This document shows, one piece after another, positions 5,489-14,253 of a stretch of 47,204 nt of DNA. The notes beneath the pieces are model-generated. The model worked only from the letters and a program-made list of their open reading frames with translations, ran no database searches and was not told the origin of the DNA. The DNA is taken from positions 1 through 47,204 of IMG/VR virus record IMGVR_UViG_3300035698_007038; one strand, given 5' to 3'. Both the position numbers and the translations under genes were made by a program. Positions within the stretch are counted from its first letter, which is position 1. Each line of letters begins with the position of its first letter. This DNA comes from a virus.

Positions 5489-6932
5489 TCAAATCGGTAC
5501 ATTCTTTCCTGACAAGGGAGAGTTTCGACGAGAGCTTTATCCCAAACAACTAGCGTTCTTTAAAGCAGGTGCAAGATATAGACAGCGAGCTATGATTGCA
5601 GCTAACCGTTCCGGTAAATCCCTAGCGGGAGGAATCGAGATGGCATACCATGCTACCGGTCACTACCCACATTGGTGGGAAGGACGTCGATTCACACATC
5701 CAGTTAACTGCTGGGCGGTGGGCGTATCTAATATACAGACCAAAGAGGTATGCCAGCATATCCTAGTAGGTAGCTTTGTAGATAAGGGCACAGGATTAAT
5801 CCCCAAAGACGACCTAGATCCTAAATGTGTTAGTCGGGCAGGTGTGCCTGAAGCTATAGATACTATTCGTGTTAAGCATTACACCGAGGGCGTCTTCGAC
5901 GGATACTCGGCAATTACTTTTAAATCGTACGAACAAGAACGAGAAAAGTTCCAGGGACATTCAGTACATGTTATATGGATGGACGAAGAACCAAAAAACC
6001 CCGGAATATATACAGAGTGTTTAACCCGAATAGCGACCACGGACGGTATGGTCTATTGTACGTTTACTCCCCTACTAGGCTTGTCAGACGTGGTCCTATC
6101 TTTTATGCCAGGAGGACGGCTACCCAAAGACGGTGTAGTTCGTGACTTAGTAACTGGTAAGCCTGCCCGTAAGTATATTGTTCAAATAGACTGGGAAGAA
6201 GTACCTCATATCAATGAAGATATGAAAGAAGAAATGTTATCCGCATACTTGCCCTACGAGCGAGATGCCCGGTCAAAAGGAGTACCTCAATTAGGTTCAG
6301 GTGCTATCTATCCTATATTAGAAGAAGAAGTGATAGTAGAGCCTTTTGAAATACCCCCACATTGGAAGAAGTGTTTCGGACTGGATGTAGGCTGGAATAA
6401 GACTGCAGCAGTATGGGGTGCGATTGATCCTAACTCGAACACCATGTACCTATACTCCGAGTTCTACCAAGGTAGACAAGAATTACCAGTATTAATGTCA
6501 GGCATACGAAGTAGAGGGGAATGGATTCCCGGCGTAGTTGACCCTGCAGCAGAGAAACTTATTAATCCCACAGACGGCAAAAGCTTGTATTCTTACTATG
6601 TGGACGAAGGAATGGAATTAGTACTAGCTAATAATAGTTTAGAGACAGGACTATTTAAACAATGGAATCTATTATCGAGCGGACAGTTAAAGGTATTTAA
6701 AACCCTGAATAACTGGCTGGGTGAGTTCCGTATATATCGTAGAGATGAAAACGGAAGGATCGTTAAAAAGGATGACCATTTAATGGACGCAACACGTTAC
6801 CTAGTTATGTCTGGAATGGACATAGCAATTAATGAAGAAGAAGCATACCAAGACGAACACTCTCTGCGAAATGATTGGCAGATTGCTCAAGATAAGATAT
6901 CTAGAGGTGCTGACCCAATGACAGGTTATTAA
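5409..6932 (+). CDS. terL: Terminase large subunit
   Basis: 507 aa. ATPase domain: Walker A AANRSGKS at about 64-71 and Walker B VIWMDEEP at about 188-195. The HATGHYPHWWEGRRF block and FKSYEQEREKFQGHSV are typical of one podovirus/siphovirus TerL lineage. Nuclease domain: FGLDVGWNKTAAVWG at about 320 and DDHLMDATRY near 465 carry acidic metal-binding residues. The start at 5409 inside terS is kept because the first 40 residues match the usual N-terminal extension of this family (the LYPKQLAFFKAG region). It powers DNA packaging into the prohead through the portal. Confidence 0.93.
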   Translation: MSLKESHKTKKELALLLAEKDQRKKYNQIGTFFPDKGEFRRELYPKQLAFFKAGARYRQRAMIAANRSGKSLAGGIEMAYHATGHYPHWWEGRRFTHPVNCWAVGVSNIQTKEVCQHILVGSFVDKGTGLIPKDDLDPKCVSRAGVPEAIDTIRVKHYTEGVFDGYSAITFKSYEQEREKFQGHSVHVIWMDEEPKNPGIYTECLTRIATTDGMVYCTFTPLLGLSDVVLSFMPGGRLPKDGVVRDLVTGKPARKYIVQIDWEEVPHINEDMKEEMLSAYLPYERDARSKGVPQLGSGAIYPILEEEVIVEPFEIPPHWKKCFGLDVGWNKTAAVWGAIDPNSNTMYLYSEFYQGRQELPVLMSGIRSRGEWIPGVVDPAAEKLINPTDGKSLYSYYVDEGMELVLANNSLETGLFKQWNLLSSGQLKVFKTLNNWLGEFRIYRRDENGRIVKKDDHLMDATRYLVMSGMDIAINEEEAYQDEHSLRNDWQIAQDKISRGADPMTGY

Positions 6933-6933
6933 T

Positions 6934-8991
6934 ATGAAAAAACTTACAAAGACTTTTAATATCGAATCTATAGTAAACCTTCCTAACATCGCAGATAAGA
7001 TGAGTGAAGAAGACTTACTAAGATTAGCAAATGAAGTACTAAACTCATTTGAGCATGATAAACAGAGTCGAAGTGGCTGGGAACGACTTACCGAGAAAGC
7101 CCTGGACCTAATAGAATTAAAACATGAGACTAAGCATTATCCTTGGCCAAATGCATCTAACGTCAAGTATCCCCTAGTATCCACGGCTGTTATTCAGTTT
7201 GCGTCTAGACAGATGCCTGAGCTGATCAAGAACGGTAAAGTAGCCCGGGTACAAGTAGTAGGTAGGGACGAGTCTGGAGAAAAGGCAGATAGGGCTCGAC
7301 GAGTAGGCACGCATATGTCGTACCAATTACTTCATGAAATGGAAGAATGGGAAGATGATCTGGACAAGATGTTACATATGTTAGCTGCCGTAGGTATAGC
7401 GTTTAAAAAGACTTATTATGATCCAATCAAAGAACGACCAGTTAGCGAGCTATGCTTATATGATGATATCTTCGTACATGATGATGTTAAGAGCTTGGAA
7501 GAAGCCCGGAGAGTAACGCATCGTTTCTTCATGCATAAAAATCATATCATGGAAAGAATGCGGTTAGGGATCTATAGCGAAATGGATTCAGACGAACTAG
7601 ACAGCGAAGCACTAGAATCCATGCAAGAAGATAGTGTGCACGAAATATTAGAACAACACAGATATATAGACTTAGATGGTGACGGTTACGAAGAGCCATA
7701 CATTGTATTAGTAGACAGAGACCTTCGTAAAGTATTACGAGTAGTAGCACGATATGACGAAGAAGACATAGAATATACGGAAGACGATAAAATATTAAGA
7801 ATTAAGCCAGTAGAGCACTTTACGGATTTCCACTTTATACGCTCTCCTCGGGGTAAGTTTTATAGCATTGGGTTTGGTCAATTGCTATACTCATTGAATA
7901 ATAGTGTAAACACAATCCTTAACCAATTAATAGATGCTGGTACTTTAGCGAATACGCAGTCCGGCTTCATCGATAAAAGGCTTAAGATTCCAGGTGGTGA
8001 TTTTAACATGGCTCCTGGACAACTGCAAAAGGTTAACTTATCTGCCATTGATGATGTAGGTAAGCATATACACATGATGCAGTTTAAAGAACCATCCAAT
8101 GTATTATTCCAGTTGTTAGGAACTTTAGTAGAAGCCACAAAAGAAGCGTCTAGTGTAAGTGATGCCTTGACGGGCCAGGAACAAGCACAAAACGTTCCGG
8201 CTACGACTATCCTAGCGTTAATTGAGCAGGGAACGAAAGTATTTTCCGCCATTCAGAAGCGACTATACAAGGGCATGAAAAAAGAGTTCAACAAACTATT
8301 CAGAATTAATAGATTATTTTTGGACAGAGAACTTTACTTTAGAATATTAGATGACGAAGCTGTAGTGCGACGAGACGATTATGAAGAAGCTGAACTTGAT
8401 GTCATGCCCGTAGCAGACCCCTCTATTTCATCTGACGCACACAGAATAGCCAGAACCCAGGCATTAATGCAATTGATGGGACAACCCGGAATCAACGATA
8501 GGGAAATTATGAAGAGATACCTGGAAGACATAGGTACTCCGAACGTAGATGCAATACTTCCACCTCCAAATCCGAACGAACCACCACCCTTAGAAGTCAT
8601 AGATAAGCAGTCGGAAATAGACGAACGAGGTAAAAAGCTAGTATTAGAAGCCCGCGCAATGGACCTGAGAGAACGTGCACAACGAATCGATGCTATGAAA
8701 ACAGAAGCTGAGATAGAAGAGTTGAGATCTAGAGCAGTGAAGGCACTGGCTGACGCTGAAGCAGCGGGCGTTAAGTCTGATATCTCTACCTATAAAGCAC
8801 TGGTCGATGACATGTCCGTTAGACTGGATGCATTAGCCTTAGCGAGAGATCCGGAATCTAAATTGAGTAATGCAGATGTTGAATCAATAACAGGAGATAT
8901 AACAGATGGGGACGACGAATTCGAGCCAAGAAGTCTATCAGTGGAAAAACCATCCAGTGACTCAGGTACTTCTTCGACTGATGGAGGATGA
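6934..8991 (+). CDS. Portal protein (P22-like)
   Basis: 685 aa, within the usual size of P22-type portals. N-terminal motif HYPWPNASNVKYPLVSTAVIQFASRQMPEL at about 70-100 (read as adjacent segments) is characteristic of podovirus portals. The central region has wing/stem motifs including FTDFHFIRSPRGKFYSIGFG and SLNNSVNTILNQLIDAG. A long charged helical C-terminus (about 570-650) matches a barrel-type extension. It forms the dodecameric ring for DNA entry and the tail docking site. It starts 1 nt after the terL stop. The last 86 bp overlap the next gene. Confidence 0.9.
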   Translation: MKKLTKTFNIESIVNLPNIADKMSEEDLLRLANEVLNSFEHDKQSRSGWERLTEKALDLIELKHETKHYPWPNASNVKYPLVSTAVIQFASRQMPELIKNGKVARVQVVGRDESGEKADRARRVGTHMSYQLLHEMEEWEDDLDKMLHMLAAVGIAFKKTYYDPIKERPVSELCLYDDIFVHDDVKSLEEARRVTHRFFMHKNHIMERMRLGIYSEMDSDELDSEALESMQEDSVHEILEQHRYIDLDGDGYEEPYIVLVDRDLRKVLRVVARYDEEDIEYTEDDKILRIKPVEHFTDFHFIRSPRGKFYSIGFGQLLYSLNNSVNTILNQLIDAGTLANTQSGFIDKRLKIPGGDFNMAPGQLQKVNLSAIDDVGKHIHMMQFKEPSNVLFQLLGTLVEATKEASSVSDALTGQEQAQNVPATTILALIEQGTKVFSAIQKRLYKGMKKEFNKLFRINRLFLDRELYFRILDDEAVVRRDDYEEAELDVMPVADPSISSDAHRIARTQALMQLMGQPGINDREIMKRYLEDIGTPNVDAILPPPNPNEPPPLEVIDKQSEIDERGKKLVLEARAMDLRERAQRIDAMKTEAEIEELRSRAVKALADAEAAGVKSDISTYKALVDDMSVRLDALALARDPESKLSNADVESITGDITDGDDEFEPRSLSVEKPSSDSGTSSTDGG

Positions 8992-9148
8992 GCGAGAACA
9001 CATGGTACAACACTTACTGAAGGGAGAAATCCAAAAGGACAACATAGGCAGTAAGAACTTCGCATTAGGTAAAATAGAACTGTTAGATGAGTTGTTAGAA
9101 GAAGAATTGTTTAATGATTTAATCGCAGGGATGGAGGATCTAATATGA
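8906..9148 (+). CDS. Hypothetical acidic helical protein (80 aa)
   Basis: A ribosome site GGAGA precedes the ATG, which lies inside the 3' end of the portal gene in another frame. The protein is helical and acidic (HPVTQVLLRLMEDEREHMV, LGKIELLDELLEEELFNDLIAG). Its stop overlaps the GroES start (ATGA). Small genes of this kind between portal and scaffold are common in related phages. Function not known; an assembly cofactor is possible. Confidence 0.65.
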   Translation: MGTTNSSQEVYQWKNHPVTQVLLRLMEDEREHMVQHLLKGEIQKDNIGSKNFALGKIELLDELLEEELFNDLIAGMEDLI

Positions 9149-9468
9149 AAAAGTTACCTTGGATACCAGTAGGCCATAGAATTATGGTTTTGGTAGACGA
9201 AATAGGTGAAGGTGTACAGAAAGATGGAGATATCATTCTTACCCATTCCACCGACGATTATGAACGGGAACGAGAGTTCCAAGAAGTAGGGACTGTAGTA
9301 GCCTTAGGCGAAACTGCATATAACTTAAGTCATCACGACGGCCCGTGGGTCGAAGTAGGAGACCACGTTTTATACAAGAAGTATGACGGCAAAAAGTTCC
9401 TGGACAAAGAAACGGGCAAACTCTATCGTATCATTAACGATGAGGATGTTATAGCGAAGACACCATAA
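9145..9468 (+). CDS. groES: GroES-like co-chaperonin
   Basis: 107 aa, slightly longer than bacterial GroES (about 97). The chaperonin-10 pattern is clear: IPVGHRIMVLVDE at the start, a mobile-loop-like segment GVQKDGDIILTHS with IIL where GroES has the IVL that binds GroEL, VGTVVALGE, WVEVGDHVLYKKYDGKKF and a C-terminal YRIINDEDVIAK. It would cap a GroEL ring. Phage co-chaperonins such as T4 gp31 let large capsid proteins fold. Here it sits between portal and capsid genes and has a phage GroEL partner encoded at 27864-29489 on the other strand. Confidence 0.88.
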   Translation: MKKLPWIPVGHRIMVLVDEIGEGVQKDGDIILTHSTDDYEREREFQEVGTVVALGETAYNLSHHDGPWVEVGDHVLYKKYDGKKFLDKETGKLYRIINDEDVIAKTP

Positions 9469-9481
9469 CAGAGAGGTGATT

Positions 9482-10408
9482 ATGTCTGAACAAGAAGATG
9501 GTTCCATTAAGGAACTAACCCCCACAGAGGGTGAAGAGAATATTACCGTACGGGATAATATTGAGGAAAATCCCCCCGAAGTAGCTGAAAAGTTACCGTA
9601 CGGGACAAAGGAATCAACTGACGGGGAACTCTCAGAAGTTGAAAAAGCCGCAACGGAACAGGGCTGGAAGCCCCCTGAGGATTTTCAAGAGGAAGATAAA
9701 GAGCCTGTATCTGCAGAAGAATTCTTACGACGAGGAGAATTATTTGATAAGATTAAAGAGCTCAAGAACCAAAACCGTAGGGAAACTAAACGATTAGCGG
9801 ACCAAGTCCATGAGCTGAGTGGACTAGTTAAAGATTCCAAGAGGCAAGGCTACGAGCAAGCCCTCCGAGACTTGAAAGAGAAACGTAGGACAGCTGTGGA
9901 AGAGGGTGATCTGGATGCCTTTGAAGAGATTGATAGCGAATATGCTAAGGTCTCAGATGAGTTATCAAGAGAAACTGTTCCCCGAAGTAGCGCACAACGG
10001 GATATCCCAGAAGCTGCTCTAGAGTTCCAGGACCGGAACCAAGATTGGTTTAACACGAACACAAATGAAAATTCAAATATGGTGAATCAAGCCATTAACA
10101 TAGATCAACACATGGCAGAATCAAAGCCATATCTCAGCGACGACCAGAGACTGGGCTTAGTAGAGAAAGAGATCAAGAGTTTATATCCACATAGATTTTC
10201 AAATCCTAATAGAAAAAGACCTGCAGCCGTAGAAAGCGCGTCTAAATCTGAAGCACGTCCTAGTGCGGGTAAAATTAGGTATGAAAGTCTAGATGATAGA
10301 CAGAAAGCGGCGTGCCAACGCTTCTTATCTTTAGATGAGAATCTCAAAGTAGAGGATTATATGAAGAGTTTAGAAGAAGGCATGCGTCTTAGAGGACAAC
10401 TTAAGTAA
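9482..10408 (+). CDS. Capsid scaffolding/assembly protein
   Basis: 308 aa from ATG 9482, chosen over an upstream GTG (9476) because GAGAGG lies just before it. Strongly acidic and helical. A disordered N-terminus rich in E, P and T is followed by the motif EKAATEQGWKPPEDFQ seen in phage scaffold proteins, a coiled-coil middle (about 85-165) and a basic helical C-terminus. Location immediately before the head genes supports the call. It should be removed from or absent in the mature head. Confidence 0.75.
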   Translation: MSEQEDGSIKELTPTEGEENITVRDNIEENPPEVAEKLPYGTKESTDGELSEVEKAATEQGWKPPEDFQEEDKEPVSAEEFLRRGELFDKIKELKNQNRRETKRLADQVHELSGLVKDSKRQGYEQALRDLKEKRRTAVEEGDLDAFEEIDSEYAKVSDELSRETVPRSSAQRDIPEAALEFQDRNQDWFNTNTNENSNMVNQAINIDQHMAESKPYLSDDQRLGLVEKEIKSLYPHRFSNPNRKRPAAVESASKSEARPSAGKIRYESLDDRQKAACQRFLSLDENLKVEDYMKSLEEGMRLRGQLK

Positions 10409-10419
10409 GAGGAATTGTC

Positions 10420-10854
10420 ATGACAAAAGAGAAGAAGGCTGATAAGCAGCCTGTTACAGACGACAACGACGCCACAGAGGCAAGACAGAGTAGGAAACGT
10501 CCTATTCGAGTGACTAGAGATCTTCTAGTCAATAAAGGACCTTTGCAGGTACCGGACTCCGTTCGTAAATCGGGTATGAAATATTACTGGATGAAAGACG
10601 GACCCTATCAATTTGAGAAGTATAATCGTTTAGGTTATGAATTCACAATGAATGATAAGGGAGATAAAGTTTCCGTAGGCCGTGCGGGAGAGATGCTGTA
10701 TTTATTAGAAATAGAACAAGATCTATATGACGAAATACAAACTCTTAAACGAGAACTCCTCCAAGAGAAATCCGAGGAGCGGCGTGGGATCACTAATCCC
10801 AGGAGACAAGGTTCTGCAGAAGGAATATTTGAAGATCGACTTATTGTTAAATAA
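10420..10854 (+). CDS. Hypothetical head-region protein (144 aa)
   Basis: A charged N-terminal 25 residues precede a compact region (RDLLVNKGPLQVPDSVRK, MKYYWMKDGPYQFEKYNRLGYEF) and a C-terminal helix (EIEQDLYDEIQTLKRELLQEK). It lies between scaffold and head proteins with its own AAGAGGA site. Proteins of this type are found at this position in related podoviruses. A role in head assembly is inferred from position only. Confidence 0.65.
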   Translation: MTKEKKADKQPVTDDNDATEARQSRKRPIRVTRDLLVNKGPLQVPDSVRKSGMKYYWMKDGPYQFEKYNRLGYEFTMNDKGDKVSVGRAGEMLYLLEIEQDLYDEIQTLKRELLQEKSEERRGITNPRRQGSAEGIFEDRLIVK

Positions 10855-10885
10855 TGTCGATTCATAATAAAAGGAGTGTTTAAAC

Positions 10886-11491
10886 ATGGCAGATAATCCA
10901 CACGGATTTAACCCTGTAAAACATAGCCTCGGTGTACCGCTAAGTGCGACAATTAATCCCTACTATAAAAAGAGTGATTATGCAACAGCACTATTTATTG
11001 GCGACCCAGTCGTTAAAAATAGTACTTCAAACTTAGCTACAGTTTATGGCGGTTCTGAATCGTGGGCCTCAGGTGAATTACCTGAACTAGCGATTGGTAA
11101 CGCGGCAGGAGCAAACACAGGCATTATGGTTGGTAAAGTTACCCGTTCCGGGAACTTAACTACTGTACATAGTGCTGCAAGTACCGAGGACGTAATTTTA
11201 GTAGTTGACGATCCCTTTGTAATATTTAGTGCACAGGAAGATAGTGTTGATGAAAACGTCGCTGCTACTACTGTAGGTCTTAACTATGACCTAGTACTTG
11301 ATACTGCGGGTGACGCAATAACTGGAATTAGTGGAGCTGAAATTGATTCATCTTCTAAAGCTACGAGCGATGCTCTAGCTCTGAAGGTATTGAGATTAGC
11401 CCCTCTTCATGGTAACGCAATTGGCGCGAATGCTGAATGGTATTGTTTGTTAAACGACCATACGGAAATGCCAGGCGTAGCCGGTATCTAA
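10886..11491 (+). CDS. Head structural/decoration-type protein (201 aa)
   Basis: AAAGGAGTG precedes the start. Beta-rich sequence with alternating small residues (GVPLSATINPYYKKSDYATALFIGDPV at the N-terminus, read as segments), no Cys except one near the C-terminus, ending PGVAGI. It lies immediately upstream of the major capsid gene with an equally strong ribosome site, suggesting a high-copy virion protein such as a head stabiliser. The family was not identified. Confidence 0.65.
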   Translation: MADNPHGFNPVKHSLGVPLSATINPYYKKSDYATALFIGDPVVKNSTSNLATVYGGSESWASGELPELAIGNAAGANTGIMVGKVTRSGNLTTVHSAASTEDVILVVDDPFVIFSAQEDSVDENVAATTVGLNYDLVLDTAGDAITGISGAEIDSSSKATSDALALKVLRLAPLHGNAIGANAEWYCLLNDHTEMPGVAGI

Positions 11492-11506
11492 TTAAGGAGA
11501 TATATT

Positions 11507-12424
11507 ATGGCAGGTGGAATTATTACCACGGGTAGTTATCCCTCGGACTTAGAACCGATCGGACGCCACTGGTTTATGGATGCTGAAAAATCCCTAGACC
11601 CGTTGTATTCTCGTATTTTTGACGAGAAATCTACCAAACGTAAATTTGAACATGATTCAATATTCGGTGGCTTAGGCCTCGCTTCTGTTAAGTCAGAAGG
11701 AGCGTCTGTGAGTTACGATAGCTTGGTTGAAGGCCCTGAAAAAGTCTACACCCAAGCTACGTATGCCAACGGTTTTATCATCACGAAAGAGATGATGGAC
11801 TTTGGACAAGCGGACATCGTGATGAAGAATCAATCTTCAGAATTACGTAAATCATTAGACGAGAAGAAAGAAGAACTATTAGCGGATGTATTAGATAATG
11901 CATTTACTGATGCCTCTGGTGCGGACGGTAAGGAGCTTTGTGCTACTGACCATCCAATTCAGGATGGATTAACCATCAGGAATGAACTAAGCACGGCCGC
12001 AGATATGTCTGAAGCTTCTCTAGAACAGGCATTAATCGATATCAAAGACGAAATGAAAGACTATCGCGGTAAACGTGTTAGTAAATCAGCTCGCTTTTTG
12101 ATTGTTCCTACGGAACTCGTATTTGAAGCCCAACGTATCCTCAAAACTGTGGATAGAGTTGCGACAGCAGATAACGATGTTAATGCAATCAGAAGTCTAG
12201 GAATGTTAAGTGAAGAAATCATGCACCATCATCGGTTATCCGGTGCCAACGCATGGTTCATCAAACTTGATGTGGCCGATGGCCTCAAAGTATATTCATC
12301 TGAAAGCCCACGCTTTCAGGCTGATAACGATTTCGATACCTTCAATATGAAGTTTATCGGTTATGAGCGATATGCTTACGGTTGGTCTGACTACCGAACA
12401 TTGTTCGGTTCGCCAGGCGCGTAA
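11507..12424 (+). CDS. Major capsid protein (Mu gpT-like, HK97 fold)
   Basis: 305 aa with strong AAGGAG. The N-terminus GSYPSDLEPIGRHWF resembles Mu gpT-like major heads; FGGLGLASVKSEGASVSYDS and the conserved CATDHP motif at about 144-149 support it. A helical spine region (DIVMKNQSSELRKSLDEKKEELLADVL) and a C-terminal aromatic segment (FIGYERYAYGWSDYRTLFG) follow. There is no obvious N-terminal delta domain, consistent with use of a separate scaffold. A terminator hairpin follows directly. Confidence 0.85.
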   Translation: MAGGIITTGSYPSDLEPIGRHWFMDAEKSLDPLYSRIFDEKSTKRKFEHDSIFGGLGLASVKSEGASVSYDSLVEGPEKVYTQATYANGFIITKEMMDFGQADIVMKNQSSELRKSLDEKKEELLADVLDNAFTDASGADGKELCATDHPIQDGLTIRNELSTAADMSEASLEQALIDIKDEMKDYRGKRVSKSARFLIVPTELVFEAQRILKTVDRVATADNDVNAIRSLGMLSEEIMHHHRLSGANAWFIKLDVADGLKVYSSESPRFQADNDFDTFNMKFIGYERYAYGWSDYRTLFGSPGA

Positions 12425-12429
12425 AAACA

Positions 12430-12466
12430 ATAGTTGGGAGGACTTCGGTCCTCTTGGCTATCTTTT
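12430..12466 (+). terminator. Rho-independent terminator after capsid gene
   Basis: Stem ATAG..GAGGAC with a TTCG tetraloop (12444-12447), then GTCCTC..CTAT and a CTTTT run (12462-12466). It is placed 6 nt after the capsid stop, so it may end part of the head transcript and protect the capsid mRNA 3' end. Confidence 0.75.
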
Positions 12467-12471
12467 CGAAT

Positions 12472-12513
12472 ACTGCAATTTCGCTTTAAGTAGCGACCGT
12501 AATACGGTGCAGT
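12472..12513 (+). promoter_or_regulatory. Small three-way-junction RNA element
   Basis: Closing stem ACTGCA (12472-12477) with TGCAGT (12508-12513) encloses two hairpins: CGCT-TTAAGT-AGCG (12482-12495) and CCGT-AAT-ACGG (12497-12507). It lies between the terminator and the ribosome site AAAGGAGG at about 12526-12533 of the next gene. It could be a processing, stability or translational-control element. No known class is recognised. Confidence 0.5.
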
Positions 12514-12540
12514 TAAACAAAAAATAAAGGAGGCAATAAA

Positions 12541-13482
12541 ATGCCTATTTCAAATTATCCAAACGGTTTCAGTAATGGCTTAGTCGTAAAAGGCGTGCCT
12601 GTAGAAATCCCTCATCCGGGTAAGGTATTCTGGGTTAATAACTCAACCGTATTACCTGATTTAGGATTGGCAGGTTCCGATGGAAACGAAGGATCGTACT
12701 TAAAACCATTTTCAACTATAGATTATGCTATTGGTAAATGTAAGGCCAACAGGGGCGATGTTATTTACGCCATGCCTGGCCATAGCGAAACCGTATCAGC
12801 GGCTTCTGGAGTCGACTTCGATGTCGCGGGAGTTAGACTTATCGGTCTTGGTCATGGCTCTAAACAAGCTAGATTCAATTATACGGCAGCAGCGGCTACG
12901 GTAGCTGTCGGTGCTGATGACGTTGTTGTTGAAAATATGAATTTTCGTGCTAACAATGATTCAACAGCCCTAGGACTTGTGATTGAAGACGGAACAGATT
13001 ATACAGTAGTTAGAAATTGTACGTTCGACGTTACAACATCTGGTACTGATGAGTTCGATGCATCAATCCAACTAGTTAATAACAATACTGGATGTATTAT
13101 CGAGGAATGTACCATTGATATGGGAATAGCTAATGCTGTTGCTGGTATTCTGATGGATGCAGATACTGCGAAGACTACTATTAGAAATAATGTAATTCGC
13201 GGCGATTTTTCTACAGCTAATATCGTCGGAGATACTACGTTGTCAACCAACGTAGATATTAAAGGTAACTTGCTCGAGAACGGTATCGGTGGTAACCTAA
13301 ATGCCCAACCAGGTATTGAATTACTAACGGGTACTACGGGTACTATACGCGATAATTACATTGTATGTAATGTCGCAGCCGCAGTCAACTCAATTGTAGC
13401 GGACACGTGTTTGAAGTTTCAAAACAAATACAACGAAACAATTGCCACAACTGGGATTAACCTAGAAACGGCTGACGCATAA
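12541..13482 (+). CDS. Right-handed beta-helix virion protein
   Basis: 313 aa. A short N-terminus with VKGVPVEIPHPGKVFWVNN is followed by a pectate-lyase-like repeat pattern: DGNEGSYLKPFSTIDYAI, GDVIYAMPGHSETV, VVVENMNFRAN, VVRNCTFDV, IIEECTID, TTIRNNVIRG, VDIKGNLLEN, GTIRDNYIV, each with the N-x-x-I/F rungs of a parallel beta-helix. Typical of phage head fibres or surface decorations. It lies between head and fibre genes. Enzymatic activity is not evident. Confidence 0.7.
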   Translation: MPISNYPNGFSNGLVVKGVPVEIPHPGKVFWVNNSTVLPDLGLAGSDGNEGSYLKPFSTIDYAIGKCKANRGDVIYAMPGHSETVSAASGVDFDVAGVRLIGLGHGSKQARFNYTAAAATVAVGADDVVVENMNFRANNDSTALGLVIEDGTDYTVVRNCTFDVTTSGTDEFDASIQLVNNNTGCIIEECTIDMGIANAVAGILMDADTAKTTIRNNVIRGDFSTANIVGDTTLSTNVDIKGNLLENGIGGNLNAQPGIELLTGTTGTIRDNYIVCNVAAAVNSIVADTCLKFQNKYNETIATTGINLETADA

Positions 13483-13487
13483 AATGT

Positions 13488-13537
13488 TTAATCTTCGGAT
13501 TAATCATACAGGTAAATGGGCCGATAAACATTGGCCC
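13488..13537 (+). terminator. Paired hairpins between virion genes
   Basis: TTAATC-TTCG-GATTAA (13488-13503) is followed by GGGCC (13518-13522) with GGCCC (13533-13537). No strong U-run follows the second, so termination may be partial, or the structures protect mRNA ends. AGGAGG for the next gene lies downstream. Confidence 0.45.
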
Positions 13538-13578
13538 TATTATCTGAACACGAATTTATATAAAACAGGAGGCAGGAA

Positions 13579-14250
13579 ATGCCTAGAAGAAAAGAAATTG
13601 ATATCGATCTGGACACGGCAGATTTGGACGGTATCGCAGATGCTAACGTTACGGTAGAAGCTGCGGGTGTTGTGCTAGACGGCATACTAACATCAGGAGG
13701 AACATATACCTCTGTGGATGGGTTAGGACATATCATCACAATTAAAGACGCAGGGACAGACGACCAGTCCAATGCAATATTCACATTAACTGGTACGGAT
13801 GCAAACGACCAAGTGATATCGGAAGCTGTTACGGGACCGACGGCAGATGCTACAGTAGTATCTACCAAGTTCTACAAAACATTAACTTCTATCACCCTGT
13901 CAGGTACAGTAGAAGATACTGATGTAGTTGACGTAGGAACACGAGGAACCACGCTAGCAGCACGATCAGAAGCTTACATTCTAAATCACCATAACGAAAT
14001 AGCGGCCCAGGTGGCACTAGACGTTACCGGCACATGTAATGTCGATGTTATGATTACATTTGATGATTTATTGGGTGCCGGAAACACAGCCATAGATAAT
14101 GCAAACTGGGTAGCAGATGCTAACCTAGCAAGCGAGACAACAGACCAGAACGCACAGTTACCTGTAGGCTGCACTGGATGTATGCTCGAAGTTAATACGT
14201 ACAGCGCGGGCGCTGAAATTCAAATGATGATTATACAACCCAGGAAATAA
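13579..14250 (+). CDS. Hypothetical virion protein (223 aa)
   Basis: Strong AGGAGG ribosome site. Beta-rich and acidic with repeated D-G-T strands (VTVEAAGVVLDGI, LGHIITIKDAG, AIFTLTGTDANDQVISEAV, LTSITLSGTVEDTDVVDVG) and a C-terminal half ending IQMMIIQPRK. Two Cys lie close together (PVGCTGCMLEV). Position between the beta-helix protein and the large fibre suggests a structural protein. Family not identified. Confidence 0.6.
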   Translation: MPRRKEIDIDLDTADLDGIADANVTVEAAGVVLDGILTSGGTYTSVDGLGHIITIKDAGTDDQSNAIFTLTGTDANDQVISEAVTGPTADATVVSTKFYKTLTSITLSGTVEDTDVVDVGTRGTTLAARSEAYILNHHNEIAAQVALDVTGTCNVDVMITFDDLLGAGNTAIDNANWVADANLASETTDQNAQLPVGCTGCMLEVNTYSAGAEIQMMIIQPRK

Positions 14251-14253
14251 TAC

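Noticed and set aside
9476-9481. GTG start two codons before the scaffold ATG
   Set aside because: It lies within the ribosome site; ATG 9482 is better placed.
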